Shown piece after piece: positions 42,843 through 51,066 of a DNA stretch of 64,000 bases. Both the position numbers and the translations under genes were made by a program. The number at the start of each line of letters is the position of its first letter. The first letter of the stretch is position 1. The notes under the pieces were generated by a model, which saw only the letters and a list, made by a program, of their open reading frames with translations, was not told where the DNA came from and ran no database searches. The DNA is from a bacterium (GTDB taxonomy: Bacteria; UBP15; UBA6099; JAJRTR01). Where the stretch lies: positions 1-64,000 of the forward strand of contig JAJRTR010000140.1 of assembly GCA_024278215.1 (NCBI GenBank), written 5' to 3'.

Positions 42843-43006
42843 TATACAACAACCTTTTTTCTGAAAAACACCGGTCTTACTGAAGAAGGCACAGCCTATG
42901 AAGAAACAAGAAACGATGACCTGCGTCGATGCAGACTTTGCACAGAACCTGCACGCATTTTATCGCACAGGATCATTCAGGTAAAGAGATCGCTTGAAGA
43001 GAAACA

Positions 43007-43020
43007 GAGCCAATTGCAAA
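43007..43020 (+). repeat. MITE family fragment (left end only)
   Basis: GAGCCAATTGCAAA, the first 14 bases of the element, after which similarity ends. Confidence 0.6.
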
Positions 43021-43111
43021 TAAAGAATAATATTCACAGGATTACTCCTTGCGTCTTTTTCATCATTGGCGCGACGCAAGTTACCGATACGGAAATATTT
43101 TTTCATACTTA

Positions 43112-43140
43112 TTGACACCTGGCGATATTATGTATATTCT
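43112..43140 (+). promoter_or_regulatory. Promoter of the Rrf2-led redox operon
   Basis: TTGACA (43112-43117), a 17-bp spacer and TATTCT (43135-43140), with the gene start 78 bp on. Rrf2 proteins usually repress their own promoters, so this is a likely target of the gene that follows. Confidence 0.55.
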
Positions 43141-43217
43141 GGAATAAAGACCAGTGAAGCGATGGTCTTTATGGTCACCATGGCAACTATAACTACAATA
43201 GGGGCGGAGAAGACACT

Positions 43218-43637
43218 TTGAGGATAAAAACCAGGGTCAGATACGCAGTCAGGCTTATGGCGGATATTATGATTCATGGTAAAGAAAACAATGTGCCTCT
43301 CAAAGATGTCGCCGAGCGCCAGAACCTCTCCAAAAGATACCTTTCCCATCTTGCAATCCACTTGAAAAATGCGCAGCTTCTCAAGAGCGTGTGGGGTATG
43401 AACGGTGGCTACAAGCTCGGGCGGCACGCATCCGAAATCAGGATAATCGACATTATGGAAGCAGTCGACGGACCTGTGAATATTATTGATTGCATATCCG
43501 ACCCCACCTGCTGCGAAAGGCATGATTACTGCGAATGCCTGGAAGTATGGAAAGATATAAACAATGGTATCACGTCGACACTCAAGAGATATACGCTGGA
43601 GGATCTTGCCTGTGTTCCTGCTGTAGTGCAGGAGTAG
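43218..43637 (+). CDS. Rrf2-family transcriptional regulator (first of two)
   Basis: 139 residues from TTG 43218 with GGAG 9 nt upstream. Rrf2 winged helix: RVRYAVRLMADIM, VPLKDVAERQNLSKRYLSHLAIHLKNAQLL and GGYKLGRHASEIRIIDIMEAVDG. A C-terminal Cys cluster (DCISDPTCCERHDYCEC) can hold an Fe-S cluster as in IscR/NsrR. It resembles the second Rrf2 gene (48933) in order of motifs. It probably senses redox, NO or Fe-S status and controls this operon (inference). Confidence 0.9.
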   Translation: MRIKTRVRYAVRLMADIMIHGKENNVPLKDVAERQNLSKRYLSHLAIHLKNAQLLKSVWGMNGGYKLGRHASEIRIIDIMEAVDGPVNIIDCISDPTCCERHDYCECLEVWKDINNGITSTLKRYTLEDLACVPAVVQE

Positions 43638-43735
43638 CACGGCTTGAAATATGTTGTTCCAGGGACGCGAGTCGGGAATTGGATAGAAATTCCCGGCATG
43701 TTCCTATCCACCAAAAACCCAAAGGAGGCGGGCAA

Positions 43736-44284
43736 ATGTCCATTGCAGCTTTTACAAAGCCTGTAGAGACAAAAGTAGGAAGTACAAAAGTAAAGCTTCT
43801 TCGTGAAGACCTTACTGCGCTTAAGGTAGACGCGTTTGTCTACTATGCGAGAGAGAACCTTGATATCGGGACGGGATACGGCACGGCGATCCAGATGCGG
43901 GGCGGGCTGGAGGTTAAAAAAGAGCTTGAGAAAATCGGGAGCATCAGGATGGGCGAGTGTGTCATTACAACCGCCGGCATGATGAACTGTGAGCATATTA
44001 TTCATGTCTGCGGCCCCAAGTTTCTTGAACCCGACATCGAGAAAAAACTCCGCACCTGCATGGAAAATGTACTGAAGACGGCAAAGAAAAACGGACTGAA
44101 GACGCTGGCCCTGCCGCCCATGGGGACAGGATTCTACGGTGTGCCACTGCCTGTTTGCGTCAGCGTGATGATTGACACCATTACGCAGCATATCCGGGGC
44201 GGCACGACTCTCGAGGAAATCATCATTTGTGTCGTCGACAAGCGTGACTTCAACGCTTTTAAAGAAAAAGTCGCAAATCTCTGA
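43736..44284 (+). CDS. Macro-domain-like protein
   Basis: 182 residues. ATG 43736 sits after a strong AAAGGAGG. The macro fold is recognisable: VKLLREDLTALKVDAFVYYARENLDIGTGYGTAIQMRGG, GECVITTAGMMNCEHIIHVCGP and LKTLALPPMGTGFYGVPLP. The usual NAAN (Asn that contacts ADP-ribose) is YARE and the GGGV loop is GTGY, so ADP-ribose hydrolysis may be lost and ligand binding may differ. It is the first structural gene of the redox operon, 21 bp before the cytochrome b gene. Confidence 0.83.
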   Translation: MSIAAFTKPVETKVGSTKVKLLREDLTALKVDAFVYYARENLDIGTGYGTAIQMRGGLEVKKELEKIGSIRMGECVITTAGMMNCEHIIHVCGPKFLEPDIEKKLRTCMENVLKTAKKNGLKTLALPPMGTGFYGVPLPVCVSVMIDTITQHIRGGTTLEEIIICVVDKRDFNAFKEKVANL

Positions 44285-44305
44285 GAAAAGGAGCATCAAG
44301 AAATT

Positions 44306-45052
44306 ATGGGAAATGAAATCAATCCGCTTGTAGAGTTCGCTGTACATCAACTCCACTGGGTTCTGTTGTTTATGGGCACGGTGTACGCTTTCAAGATCAG
44401 ATGGATACTGAAGCATCCGGCGGGTAAGGACCGACAGGCGCCCACCGGCGAAGCGAACCAGACCTCGAAGTCCGGCGCATGGTATTCCCTCTTCAGCATC
44501 GCCATGCCCTGGACCCTGAACAGTTATCGGGAAAAACCTATGATGTACGTGCAGTTTGTTATTTTTCATATATGTGTGGCGATGTCCATCACTATGACGA
44601 TTGTCTTTTCATACAGGCCGGTGTGGCTGTCGGCCCCTGCCACTATCGCAGTGATTCAGGTGATATATGCCGCCGGTTTCATCGTAGGCCTGTACCGGCT
44701 GGCGCGCCGGGTTTTCTCACCGGTGATGCGCATGATAAGTTCGCCGGACGATTACTTCTCAATGGCGCTCCTCGTAGTGTGGGTGGGGTTCAGCTTCCTA
44801 GTGATCGGCCAGGCACCGGCGTTCGCGGTGGCCATCGGCCAGCTCGACGCGTCGCAGGTCGCCAGTACTCAACTGAATGAAATACCGCTGATCGCTTATT
44901 ATTTTCTGACGGCCTTCTTCCTCATCTATGTGCCGTTCAGCAAAATATCGCACTATATTTTTTATCCTTTCACCCGCTGGCATTTCGGCCAGACGATGGG
45001 GCACAGGGGTATCTACCCGCTCAAGAGAATTGATAAGATGAAAGCAAGATGA
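44306..45052 (+). CDS. Membrane cytochrome b-like subunit (NarI/TmcC/DsrM type)
   Basis: 248 residues with about five to six membrane segments (LHWVLLFMGTVYAFKIRWIL, MYVQFVIFHICVAMSITMTIVFSY, IAVIQVIYAAGFIVGLYRLA, YFSMALLVVWVGFSFLVIG, IPLIAYYFLTAFFLIYVPFSKISHYIF). His residues in FHICVAM and KISHYIFYP are candidate heme ligands, as in NarI-like quinone-linked cytochromes. The next gene is an HdrD/TmcB-like CCG protein, the usual partner, so the pair likely moves electrons between quinone and a cytoplasmic site. Confidence 0.83.
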   Translation: MGNEINPLVEFAVHQLHWVLLFMGTVYAFKIRWILKHPAGKDRQAPTGEANQTSKSGAWYSLFSIAMPWTLNSYREKPMMYVQFVIFHICVAMSITMTIVFSYRPVWLSAPATIAVIQVIYAAGFIVGLYRLARRVFSPVMRMISSPDDYFSMALLVVWVGFSFLVIGQAPAFAVAIGQLDASQVASTQLNEIPLIAYYFLTAFFLIYVPFSKISHYIFYPFTRWHFGQTMGHRGIYPLKRIDKMKAR

Positions 45053-45089
45053 CCCGCGCTGTGCGCGAGAAACAATTAAGGAGACGGCA

Positions 45090-46835
45090 ATGGGAAAAAC
45101 AAGATCATATAAAGCACAAAAAGTTGTAGACCTGATGAAAGCTAAAACAAAGAGCCGGCAAATTATGTTGTCCCTGGAGTCCTGCGTAAAGTGCGGACAG
45201 TGCATCGACCAGTGCCACTATGTGCTGGCGAACCCGGACGACCCGACCTTCGCACCGCCCTACAAGGCGGACAAGTTGCGCAAGTTCTTCAAGGCGCACG
45301 AGGACTGGACCGGCAAGGTCATCCCCTGGTGGGTCGGCGCGAGAAGCATCTACACCGACGAGGAACTCGAGGAACTAAAAGATGTCGTGTTCGGCAAATG
45401 CACTGGATGCCGCCGATGTTCCCTCGTATGCCCTATGGGTGTGGACATGGCCACGTTCAACGGCATGGCCCGCAATCTTCTCTATTCCGTCGGCATCATG
45501 CCCGAGGGCGTGTGGGCGGTGGCCAAAGACCAGTGGGAGATCGGCAACCAGATGGGTGTACTCAAGGAAGACTACCTGGATACACTCGAGTGGATGGAAG
45601 AAGAACTACAGTCCAAACACAACGACCCGAGCATAAAAATACCGATAGATAAAAAAGGCGCTGACATAATGTACACCATCAACCCGCGCGAAGCGAAGTA
45701 CGACCCGCGCTCTATAGCGGATGCCGCCGAGATATTTCATTTCGCCGGCGCCGACTGGTGTATGCCCAGCGAAGGCTGGGACATGACGAACTTCGGGCTG
45801 TTTGTGGGAGACCCGTCGCTGGGTGCCGCCGCATCAAGCAGGCTGTATACAGCAGCCCAGGAACTGGGGGTCAATAAGGTCGTCATCTCCGAGTGCGGAC
45901 ACGGCTACAGGTCCACCAAATGCGAAGGGCCCAACTGGGCAAAGATGGACCTTGATTTCCCCATGGAAAGTTCCGTCATAACGATGCTCGACTACATCAA
46001 GCAGGGTAAAATAAAAGTTGACAAATCGAAGAACTCCGAAAAAGTCACATATCACGATTCCTGCAATTTCGCACGCAGCTGCGGCATGACCGAGGAGCCT
46101 CGCGAAGTGCTGAGCCTCGTATGCTCGGACATCCAGGAGATGTATCCCAACCGGCAGTGGAACTACTGCTGCACAGGCGGCGGCGGTGCGATGTCCATGT
46201 CGGAATACGCGCCCATGCGTCTGAAATCCGCCAAGATCAAGGCGGAACAGCTCAGGGCCACCGGTGCGAAGATCGTCGTCACTTCCTGCCACAACTGCGT
46301 GGACGGCCTCACCGACCTCATCAAGCATTATAACCTCGACATGAAGGTGACACAGCTTGTAAACCTCGTCGCAAACGCGCTTGTCGTGCCGGCGTCGAAA
46401 ATGCCGAAGGTTATGAAAGAAGTCTCTATGCCTCTGGCCGGTAAAAAGATTCTTGTCATCGACGACGAACCGGATGTAAGAATATTCCTCACCAAAATAT
46501 TCAAAGAGAACGGCTGTGAGGTTTTTGAAGCGCCGGATGCCAATCAGGGAATGAGGATTATCAGGGACAAGAACCCGGACCTCGTGTCTCTCGATATGAT
46601 CCTGCCCCACAAAACCGGTGAAAAACTGTATTGGGAACTTCGCAAAGACGAGAAATACAAAAAGCTCCCGGTTGTTATCGTTTCAGGCTATACGAAGATT
46701 GATGATCCGAAGATAGATTTCGACGCATTCCTGGAAGATAAGGGTATTCCCGCTCCCCAGGGCTTTGTGGAAAAACCGATTCATCCGGATGTGCTGATCG
46801 AGACAATATCGGGTGTGCTGCTCGAAAAGGTTTGA
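45090..46835 (+). CDS. HdrD/TmcB-like iron-sulfur CCG protein fused to a receiver domain
   Basis: 581 residues. Two 4Fe-4S ferredoxin motifs occur at about residues 32-43 (CVKCGQCIDQC) and 105-116 (CTGCRRCSLVC). Two CCG (heterodisulfide-type) regions follow: VTYHDSCNFARSCG...CCTGGGGAMSM and VTSCHNCVDGL. From about residue 450 an entire receiver domain follows: KKILVIDDEPDVRIF, phosphoacceptor in LVSLDMILP, VVIVSGYTK and VEKPI. The receiver ends at the stop. Electron-transfer output is thus joined to phosphorylation input in one chain. It sits 37 bp after the cytochrome b gene. Confidence 0.88.
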   Translation: MGKTRSYKAQKVVDLMKAKTKSRQIMLSLESCVKCGQCIDQCHYVLANPDDPTFAPPYKADKLRKFFKAHEDWTGKVIPWWVGARSIYTDEELEELKDVVFGKCTGCRRCSLVCPMGVDMATFNGMARNLLYSVGIMPEGVWAVAKDQWEIGNQMGVLKEDYLDTLEWMEEELQSKHNDPSIKIPIDKKGADIMYTINPREAKYDPRSIADAAEIFHFAGADWCMPSEGWDMTNFGLFVGDPSLGAAASSRLYTAAQELGVNKVVISECGHGYRSTKCEGPNWAKMDLDFPMESSVITMLDYIKQGKIKVDKSKNSEKVTYHDSCNFARSCGMTEEPREVLSLVCSDIQEMYPNRQWNYCCTGGGGAMSMSEYAPMRLKSAKIKAEQLRATGAKIVVTSCHNCVDGLTDLIKHYNLDMKVTQLVNLVANALVVPASKMPKVMKEVSMPLAGKKILVIDDEPDVRIFLTKIFKENGCEVFEAPDANQGMRIIRDKNPDLVSLDMILPHKTGEKLYWELRKDEKYKKLPVVIVSGYTKIDDPKIDFDAFLEDKGIPAPQGFVEKPIHPDVLIETISGVLLEKV

Positions 46836-46967
46836 CTTTACAATGTTCGTGAAATAATGACCGCGTGGAAGAATGGGGCCGGGCACTGGAGTAATAACGT
46901 AATTATTCGGAAATGGCTGAGACACTGGATTCGTGTGTCGGCGCCCATTGTAACCCGGAGGTGAAGA

Positions 46968-48440
46968 ATGGCAACTGAAACTCTGGCGGAAAACGGCACA
47001 GGTAAACTTGATGTCCACGAACTTGTTTGTGAAAGACTCTTCGACGAGGTGCCCTGCTATATCTCGATCCAGGACCGCGATTTCCGGATAGTCGAGGCAA
47101 ACAGTAAGTTTGAAAAAGAATTCGGCAAACGCATCGGCGAGTTCTGCTACAAGGTATACAAGGGCACGGACCACGTGTGCCCCGACTGCCCTATAGAAGT
47201 GACATTCAGCGACGGCAGGGAGCAGACGCGGGAAATTGTCATATTCGACCGCAAGGGCCTGCCCCGCGACATGCTGGTCGTCACAAAACCTCTTCGCGAC
47301 AACATCGGCAACATCGTTTGCGTCATGGAAATGTTCACCGACATCACCGTGACCAAAGAACTCCAGAAACGACTCAAAGACAGCCTGACACGTTATCACA
47401 CTCTGTTCGACAGAGTGCCGTGTTTCGTTTCCGTGCAGGACCGCGACTTCAGGATCATGGAAGCAAACCAGATGTTCGAGGACAGCTTCGGAGAGCGGCG
47501 CGGCGAGTTGTGCTACAAAGTCTACAAGCAACGGGACGAGCGTTGCGAGGAATGCCCGGTCGCTAAAACATTCGAGGACGACCGTGTGCACAGCAGCTAG
47601 GAAGTCCTCATCACCGGCGACGGCAGTCAGATGAATGTCATGGTTTACACGTCGCCTATAAAGGATAACAGCGGGAACACTGTGGCGGTTATGGAAATGC
47701 TCACCGACATAACGCAGGTCCGCAAACTTCAGGAGGAACTCGCGCGTGTGGGCAAACTGGTAGCCAGCGCGGCCCACGGCGCCAAAAACGTGATAGACGG
47801 CCTGCGCGGCGGCGTTTATGTGCTCAACATCGGCCTGCGCGACGGAGACCAGGAAAGTATAGACACCGGCTGGGACATGGTCAAAAGAAACGTGGACCGC
47901 GTTTCCGCTATGGTCATGGACATGCTCTACTGTGCGAAGGAGAGAACCCCGCGCCGACTGGCGGTCTCTGTGCCGGAGATCGCCCGCGAGGTGATCGAAC
48001 TCTACAGCAAACGCGCCAAAGACCGCAATGTGACACTGTCGGGCGAAATAGACGATGTCGAAACTATCACGGCGGACCCTAAAGATATTCACTCCATGCT
48101 GGCCAACCTGGTGACAAATGCCATAGACGCCTGCGGAGAAGTCGAGGACACCGAACGCGAGTTCAACGTTACATTAAGGGTTTTTCAGGATGATGATAAG
48201 ATCATTATTGAAGTCGAGGACAACGGGATCGGCATTGGCGACGAAGCAAAAAAGAAACTGTTCAACGTCTTCTACTCGACCAAAGGCGCGTTCGGCACCG
48301 GGTTCGGCCTGCTGGTGTCGCACAAAGTCGCCACGGAACACGGCGGCGAGATATCCGTTTCTTCGGAAAGAAACAAAGGCGCTAAATTTATTGTAAAGCT
48401 GCCTTCGAGTAATACTCTGGACCCCGAAGCCGGGGAATAA
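46968..48440 (+). CDS. Double-PAS histidine kinase interrupted by one in-frame TAG
   Basis: 491 codons; the ATG follows GGAGG. Two PAS domains, each with VPC(Y/F)(I/V)S(I/V)QDRDFRI(V/M)EAN and the Cys pattern CYKVY-x6/7-C-x2-CP-x4-TF, suit a redox- or metal-sensing PAS. The second PAS is cut by TAG 47598-47600 (reading HSS-TAG-EVLI), aligned with a Glu of the first PAS. The frame then continues unbroken: VMEMLTDIT, H-box-like AAHGAKNVIDGL, N-box NLVTNAIDACG, DNGIGIG and GTGFGLLVSH. It is either recoded (for example pyrrolysine or amber suppression), a nonsense allele, or a sequence error. An internal start at 47631 would give a kinase-only protein. Confidence 0.8.
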
Positions 48441-48526
48441 CTTGCATCTGCGCCCACGCAACGACTGCGTGGTGACACACGCTATATTGTTTCGCGACGA
48501 TATAAATAATATTAAAAGGGGAAAAC

Positions 48527-48931
48527 ATGAAAAAGATACTTGTGGTGGACGACGAGAAAGACATCCGGATATTCCTGAAGAAACTCATGGAGGAGAACGG
48601 ATACAGCGTATCATGCGCGACAGACGGAGAATAGGCGCTTTCGTGCATATCGAGTGAAAAACCGGACCTGATAACACTGGACATGTCCATGCCCAACAAA
48701 TCGGGAATCAGGTTCTACCGGGAATTGCGCGACCATGCGGAAACCGCCACGATCCCTGTCATAGTAGTCACAGGCATCACCGGCCAGGGCGGTTCCGACG
48801 ACACGGAACGGTTCCTGAAAACAAGAGGAAGCATCCCGCCGCCCGAAGCGTTCGTGCCGAAGCCGATTGATGAACGCGAACTCATAGACACTGTCGGCAA
48901 ACTGTTGAACAAAGAAAAAGCGGCGTTCTGA
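48527..48931 (+). CDS. Stand-alone receiver domain interrupted by one in-frame TAG
   Basis: 135 codons, ATG 48527 after AGGGGAAAAC. ILVVDDEKDIRIFLKKLMEENGY, then TAG 48632-48634 (DGE-TAG-ALSC, where the family usually has Glu or Gln), then KPDLITLDMSMPNKSG (phosphoacceptor), IPVIVVTGITGQGG and VPKPIDE. It is close to the receiver fused to the CCG protein in this operon (DMILPHKTG versus DMSMPNKSG). It is the partner of the preceding kinase. Apart from the TAG the frame is intact. See the finding on paired amber codons. Confidence 0.8.
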
Positions 48932-48932
48932 C

Positions 48933-49418
48933 GTGAAGTTTTCAACCAAAGCAAGATATGCTGTCAGGCTGATGATAGACATTGCCGAACACAGCGTGGA
49001 TACCCAGCCTGTGCAGATAAAAGAAATATCTGCCAGGCAGGGTATATCCGAGCGCTATCTCGGGCAACTCGTTATTTCATTAAAAAACAAAGGACTCATC
49101 CGCGGAATCAGCGGCAAAAGCGGCGGCTATCTCCTTGCGAAACAACCAGCGAATATCAGAATCAGCGACATCATCGAGACGATGATCGGACAGATAAATG
49201 TTGTTGATTGCGTGCGAAATCCCGACGCATGCGACAAGACCGGTTTTTGTGAGATGAGAAAAATTTATTCGCTTGTGAACGACCGCATACTCGAGACGCT
49301 CGCAGGTTTCACACTGGCGGCAGTAGTCGAGTCGAGAAAAAACGCCCCGCCTCATACGGATTCGTGCACTGGTTGTGAAAAATGCTCCGTTCGAGACCTT
49401 TGCAGCACCAGCTTCTGA
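48933..49418 (+). CDS. Rrf2-family transcriptional regulator (second of two)
   Basis: 161 residues from GTG 48933, one base after the receiver stop, so it is coupled. Winged helix KARYAVRLMIDIAEH, IKEISARQGISERYLGQLVISLKNKGLI and SGGYLLAKQPANIRISDIIETM. There are two Cys sets: CVRNPDACDKTGFC (Fe-S type) and an extra tail set CTGCEKCSVRDLC that the first Rrf2 lacks. It closes the operon. Confidence 0.9.
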   Translation: MKFSTKARYAVRLMIDIAEHSVDTQPVQIKEISARQGISERYLGQLVISLKNKGLIRGISGKSGGYLLAKQPANIRISDIIETMIGQINVVDCVRNPDACDKTGFCEMRKIYSLVNDRILETLAGFTLAAVVESRKNAPPHTDSCTGCEKCSVRDLCSTSF

Positions 49419-49491
49419 GCTTACTTAACTCTCCCGGCGACATACATAGCGGCTGAACGAAAACTTGTATTGTTGTTTGTTTTATATAACT

Positions 49492-50355
49492 TCAGACAGT
49501 GCAGCAGGTGCGGATGAATGAAAGCTGGTCCCATTGCGCGAGCTCGTCGGCGACAGCGCGGGCTGTTTTCTCGTTTTCGCAGAGCCCGAAGATTGTCGAG
49601 CCGCTACCTGTCATGCGTGCCGCGGCGCAGCCCTCGTCCAGGAGCCGCCGCCTGATCTCGACAAGTTGCGGATACTTCGCGAAGACCACATCCTCGAATG
49701 AATTATAGAGAAGTGCGCATATATAACCGAAGTCGCCCTGTTCTATCTTTGAGGCGAGTTCCTTTTCGTCGATCTCTTTATCGCCTTTATAGTCTTTTAT
49801 CCATTTATACGCTTCGCCTGTGGAAACGGCGGTTTCCGGTTTGGCGAGCACCAGCCAGAGAGGTTCGGAAAAAGGAGGAAGCTGCGAGAGTTCCGCGCCG
49901 CGCCCACGGCCAATGGCCGAACCGCCCGCGATAAAGAATGGTACGTCCGTGCCCACTTTCGCGCCTATCTCGCGCATCCGGTCATCACTCATGCCCAGGT
50001 CGAACATACGGTTCGTTCCGACAATCACGGAAGCGGCGTTGCTGCTGCCGCCGGCGAGTCCCGATCCGAGTGGTATCTCTTTCTCGAGCGAAATCTCGAC
50101 AGGTTGTTCCAGTTCGGCGGCGGCTTTCATAGCTTCGTAAGCCTGTATGCACAGGTTGCGCTTTCCGAACGGAATGGTAGTGTCGTGGCTGCGCAGTACA
50201 CAGTATTCGTTTTTCGACTTTTCGATAATTATCTCGTCGGCGAGGTCGATTGTGTGCAGCCAGGTGAGAACATTGTGATACCCGTCAGGGCGCTTTCCCT
50301 TGATATCGAGGAAAAGATTTATTTTTGCGGGGGAAGTGAGTACTATTCTGTTCAA
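49492..50355 (-). CDS. ispE: 4-diphosphocytidyl-2-C-methyl-D-erythritol kinase
   Basis: 287 residues from TTG 50355, which begins LNRIVLTSPAKINLFLDI; frames further upstream lack similarity. GHMP kinase motifs: AKINLFLDIKGKRPDGYHNV, KEIPLGSGLAGGSSNAASV (phosphate loop) and ARMTGSGSTIFGLC. It phosphorylates CDP-ME with ATP in the MEP isoprenoid pathway. The TPR gene ends 5 bp before, so they are co-transcribed. No strong ribosome site is visible, so the start is moderately certain. Confidence 0.9.
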   Translation of the reverse strand: MNRIVLTSPAKINLFLDIKGKRPDGYHNVLTWLHTIDLADEIIIEKSKNEYCVLRSHDTTIPFGKRNLCIQAYEAMKAAAELEQPVEISLEKEIPLGSGLAGGSSNAASVIVGTNRMFDLGMSDDRMREIGAKVGTDVPFFIAGGSAIGRGRGAELSQLPPFSEPLWLVLAKPETAVSTGEAYKWIKDYKGDKEIDEKELASKIEQGDFGYICALLYNSFEDVVFAKYPQLVEIRRRLLDEGCAAARMTGSGSTIFGLCENEKTARAVADELAQWDQLSFIRTCCTV

Positions 50356-50359
50356 TTTT

Positions 50360-51049
50360 TTATGCGCTTTCTGCGAATTGGATAAATCTGCGAGCGACGG
50401 AGTCGTCGGGATCGATACGCAGAGCCCTGTTGAACGCCGCCGCCGCCTCATCCATCATGCCGCGTGTAAAGTAGGCGATGCCGAGATTTCTGAATGCCTT
50501 TGCCGAATCGGGTATGAGCCTTGCGGCTTCTTCCCAGTGTGAGATGGAACTGTCCAGATCGTTCATGGCGCGTTTGCCGAAAGCGACGCCGAGACTATAG
50601 TGAAAACGGTAGTTTTCCGGGTCCTGCGTCAGTGCCGATTGCAGAAGGTCGATGGCCTCGGTGTATCGTTGTTGTGCTATGTACATGCGCCCGAGCTGTG
50701 AAAGGTAATGCAGGTTGGCCGGGTCGCCGCGCAGGGCGGTTTCCATGCAGGGAACAGCTTTCTCGAGGTCGCCTCTCTCGTAGCAGACGTCCGCCAGCAG
50801 GCCCAGGGCTTCGAGCCAGTCGGGGTCGAGCTCCAGCGCGCGAGACAGTTTTTCTTCCGCCTCGGCCAGGCGGCCTTCCCTGTAGGCCATCTCGCCAAGT
50901 GATTTGTACGGATAGGGAAACGCGGCGTCTTCGTTCAGAGCGTTGTTGAACTCGCGCGCGGCGTTTTCCATGTCGCCGTCGCGTTCATAGCGGATGCCGA
51001 GGTTGTAGTGATGCGTCGCCCTGTCATGTGCGTTGTTGCCGTTTGTCAT
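50360..51049 (-). CDS. TPR-repeat protein
   Basis: 229 residues from ATG 51049. It is made of about six consecutive TPR units with the canonical W-LG-Y-A-P spacing: ATHHYNLGIRYERDGDMENAAREFNNALNEDAAF, KSLGEMAYREGRLAEAEEKLSRALELDP, ALGLLADVCYERGDLEKAV and so on to AFRNLGIAYFTRGMMDEAAAAFNRALRIDP. No membrane segment or signal peptide, so it is cytoplasmic. It sits between pyrF and ispE on one strand and has no known role with either. Confidence 0.85.
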   Translation of the reverse strand: MTNGNNAHDRATHHYNLGIRYERDGDMENAAREFNNALNEDAAFPYPYKSLGEMAYREGRLAEAEEKLSRALELDPDWLEALGLLADVCYERGDLEKAVPCMETALRGDPANLHYLSQLGRMYIAQQRYTEAIDLLQSALTQDPENYRFHYSLGVAFGKRAMNDLDSSISHWEEAARLIPDSAKAFRNLGIAYFTRGMMDEAAAAFNRALRIDPDDSVARRFIQFAESA

Positions 51050-51066
51050 ATTGGTTTTATCTTTTA

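Larger units (their letters stand above)
42843..43217. other. Divergent intergenic region with a MITE remnant
   Basis: Between mtaB (leftward) and the Rrf2 operon (rightward). A short frame at 42898-42984 and another overlapping frame with a CRLC motif are seen, but neither looks like a gene. It holds the MITE remnant at 43007-43020 and the operon promoter at 43112-43140. Confidence 0.5.

Noticed and set aside
46683-48092. 469-codon minus-strand open frame across the kinase
   Set aside because: Considered because the kinase has a stop codon, but its translation has no domain, while the kinase frame has PAS and ATPase motifs on both sides of the TAG.
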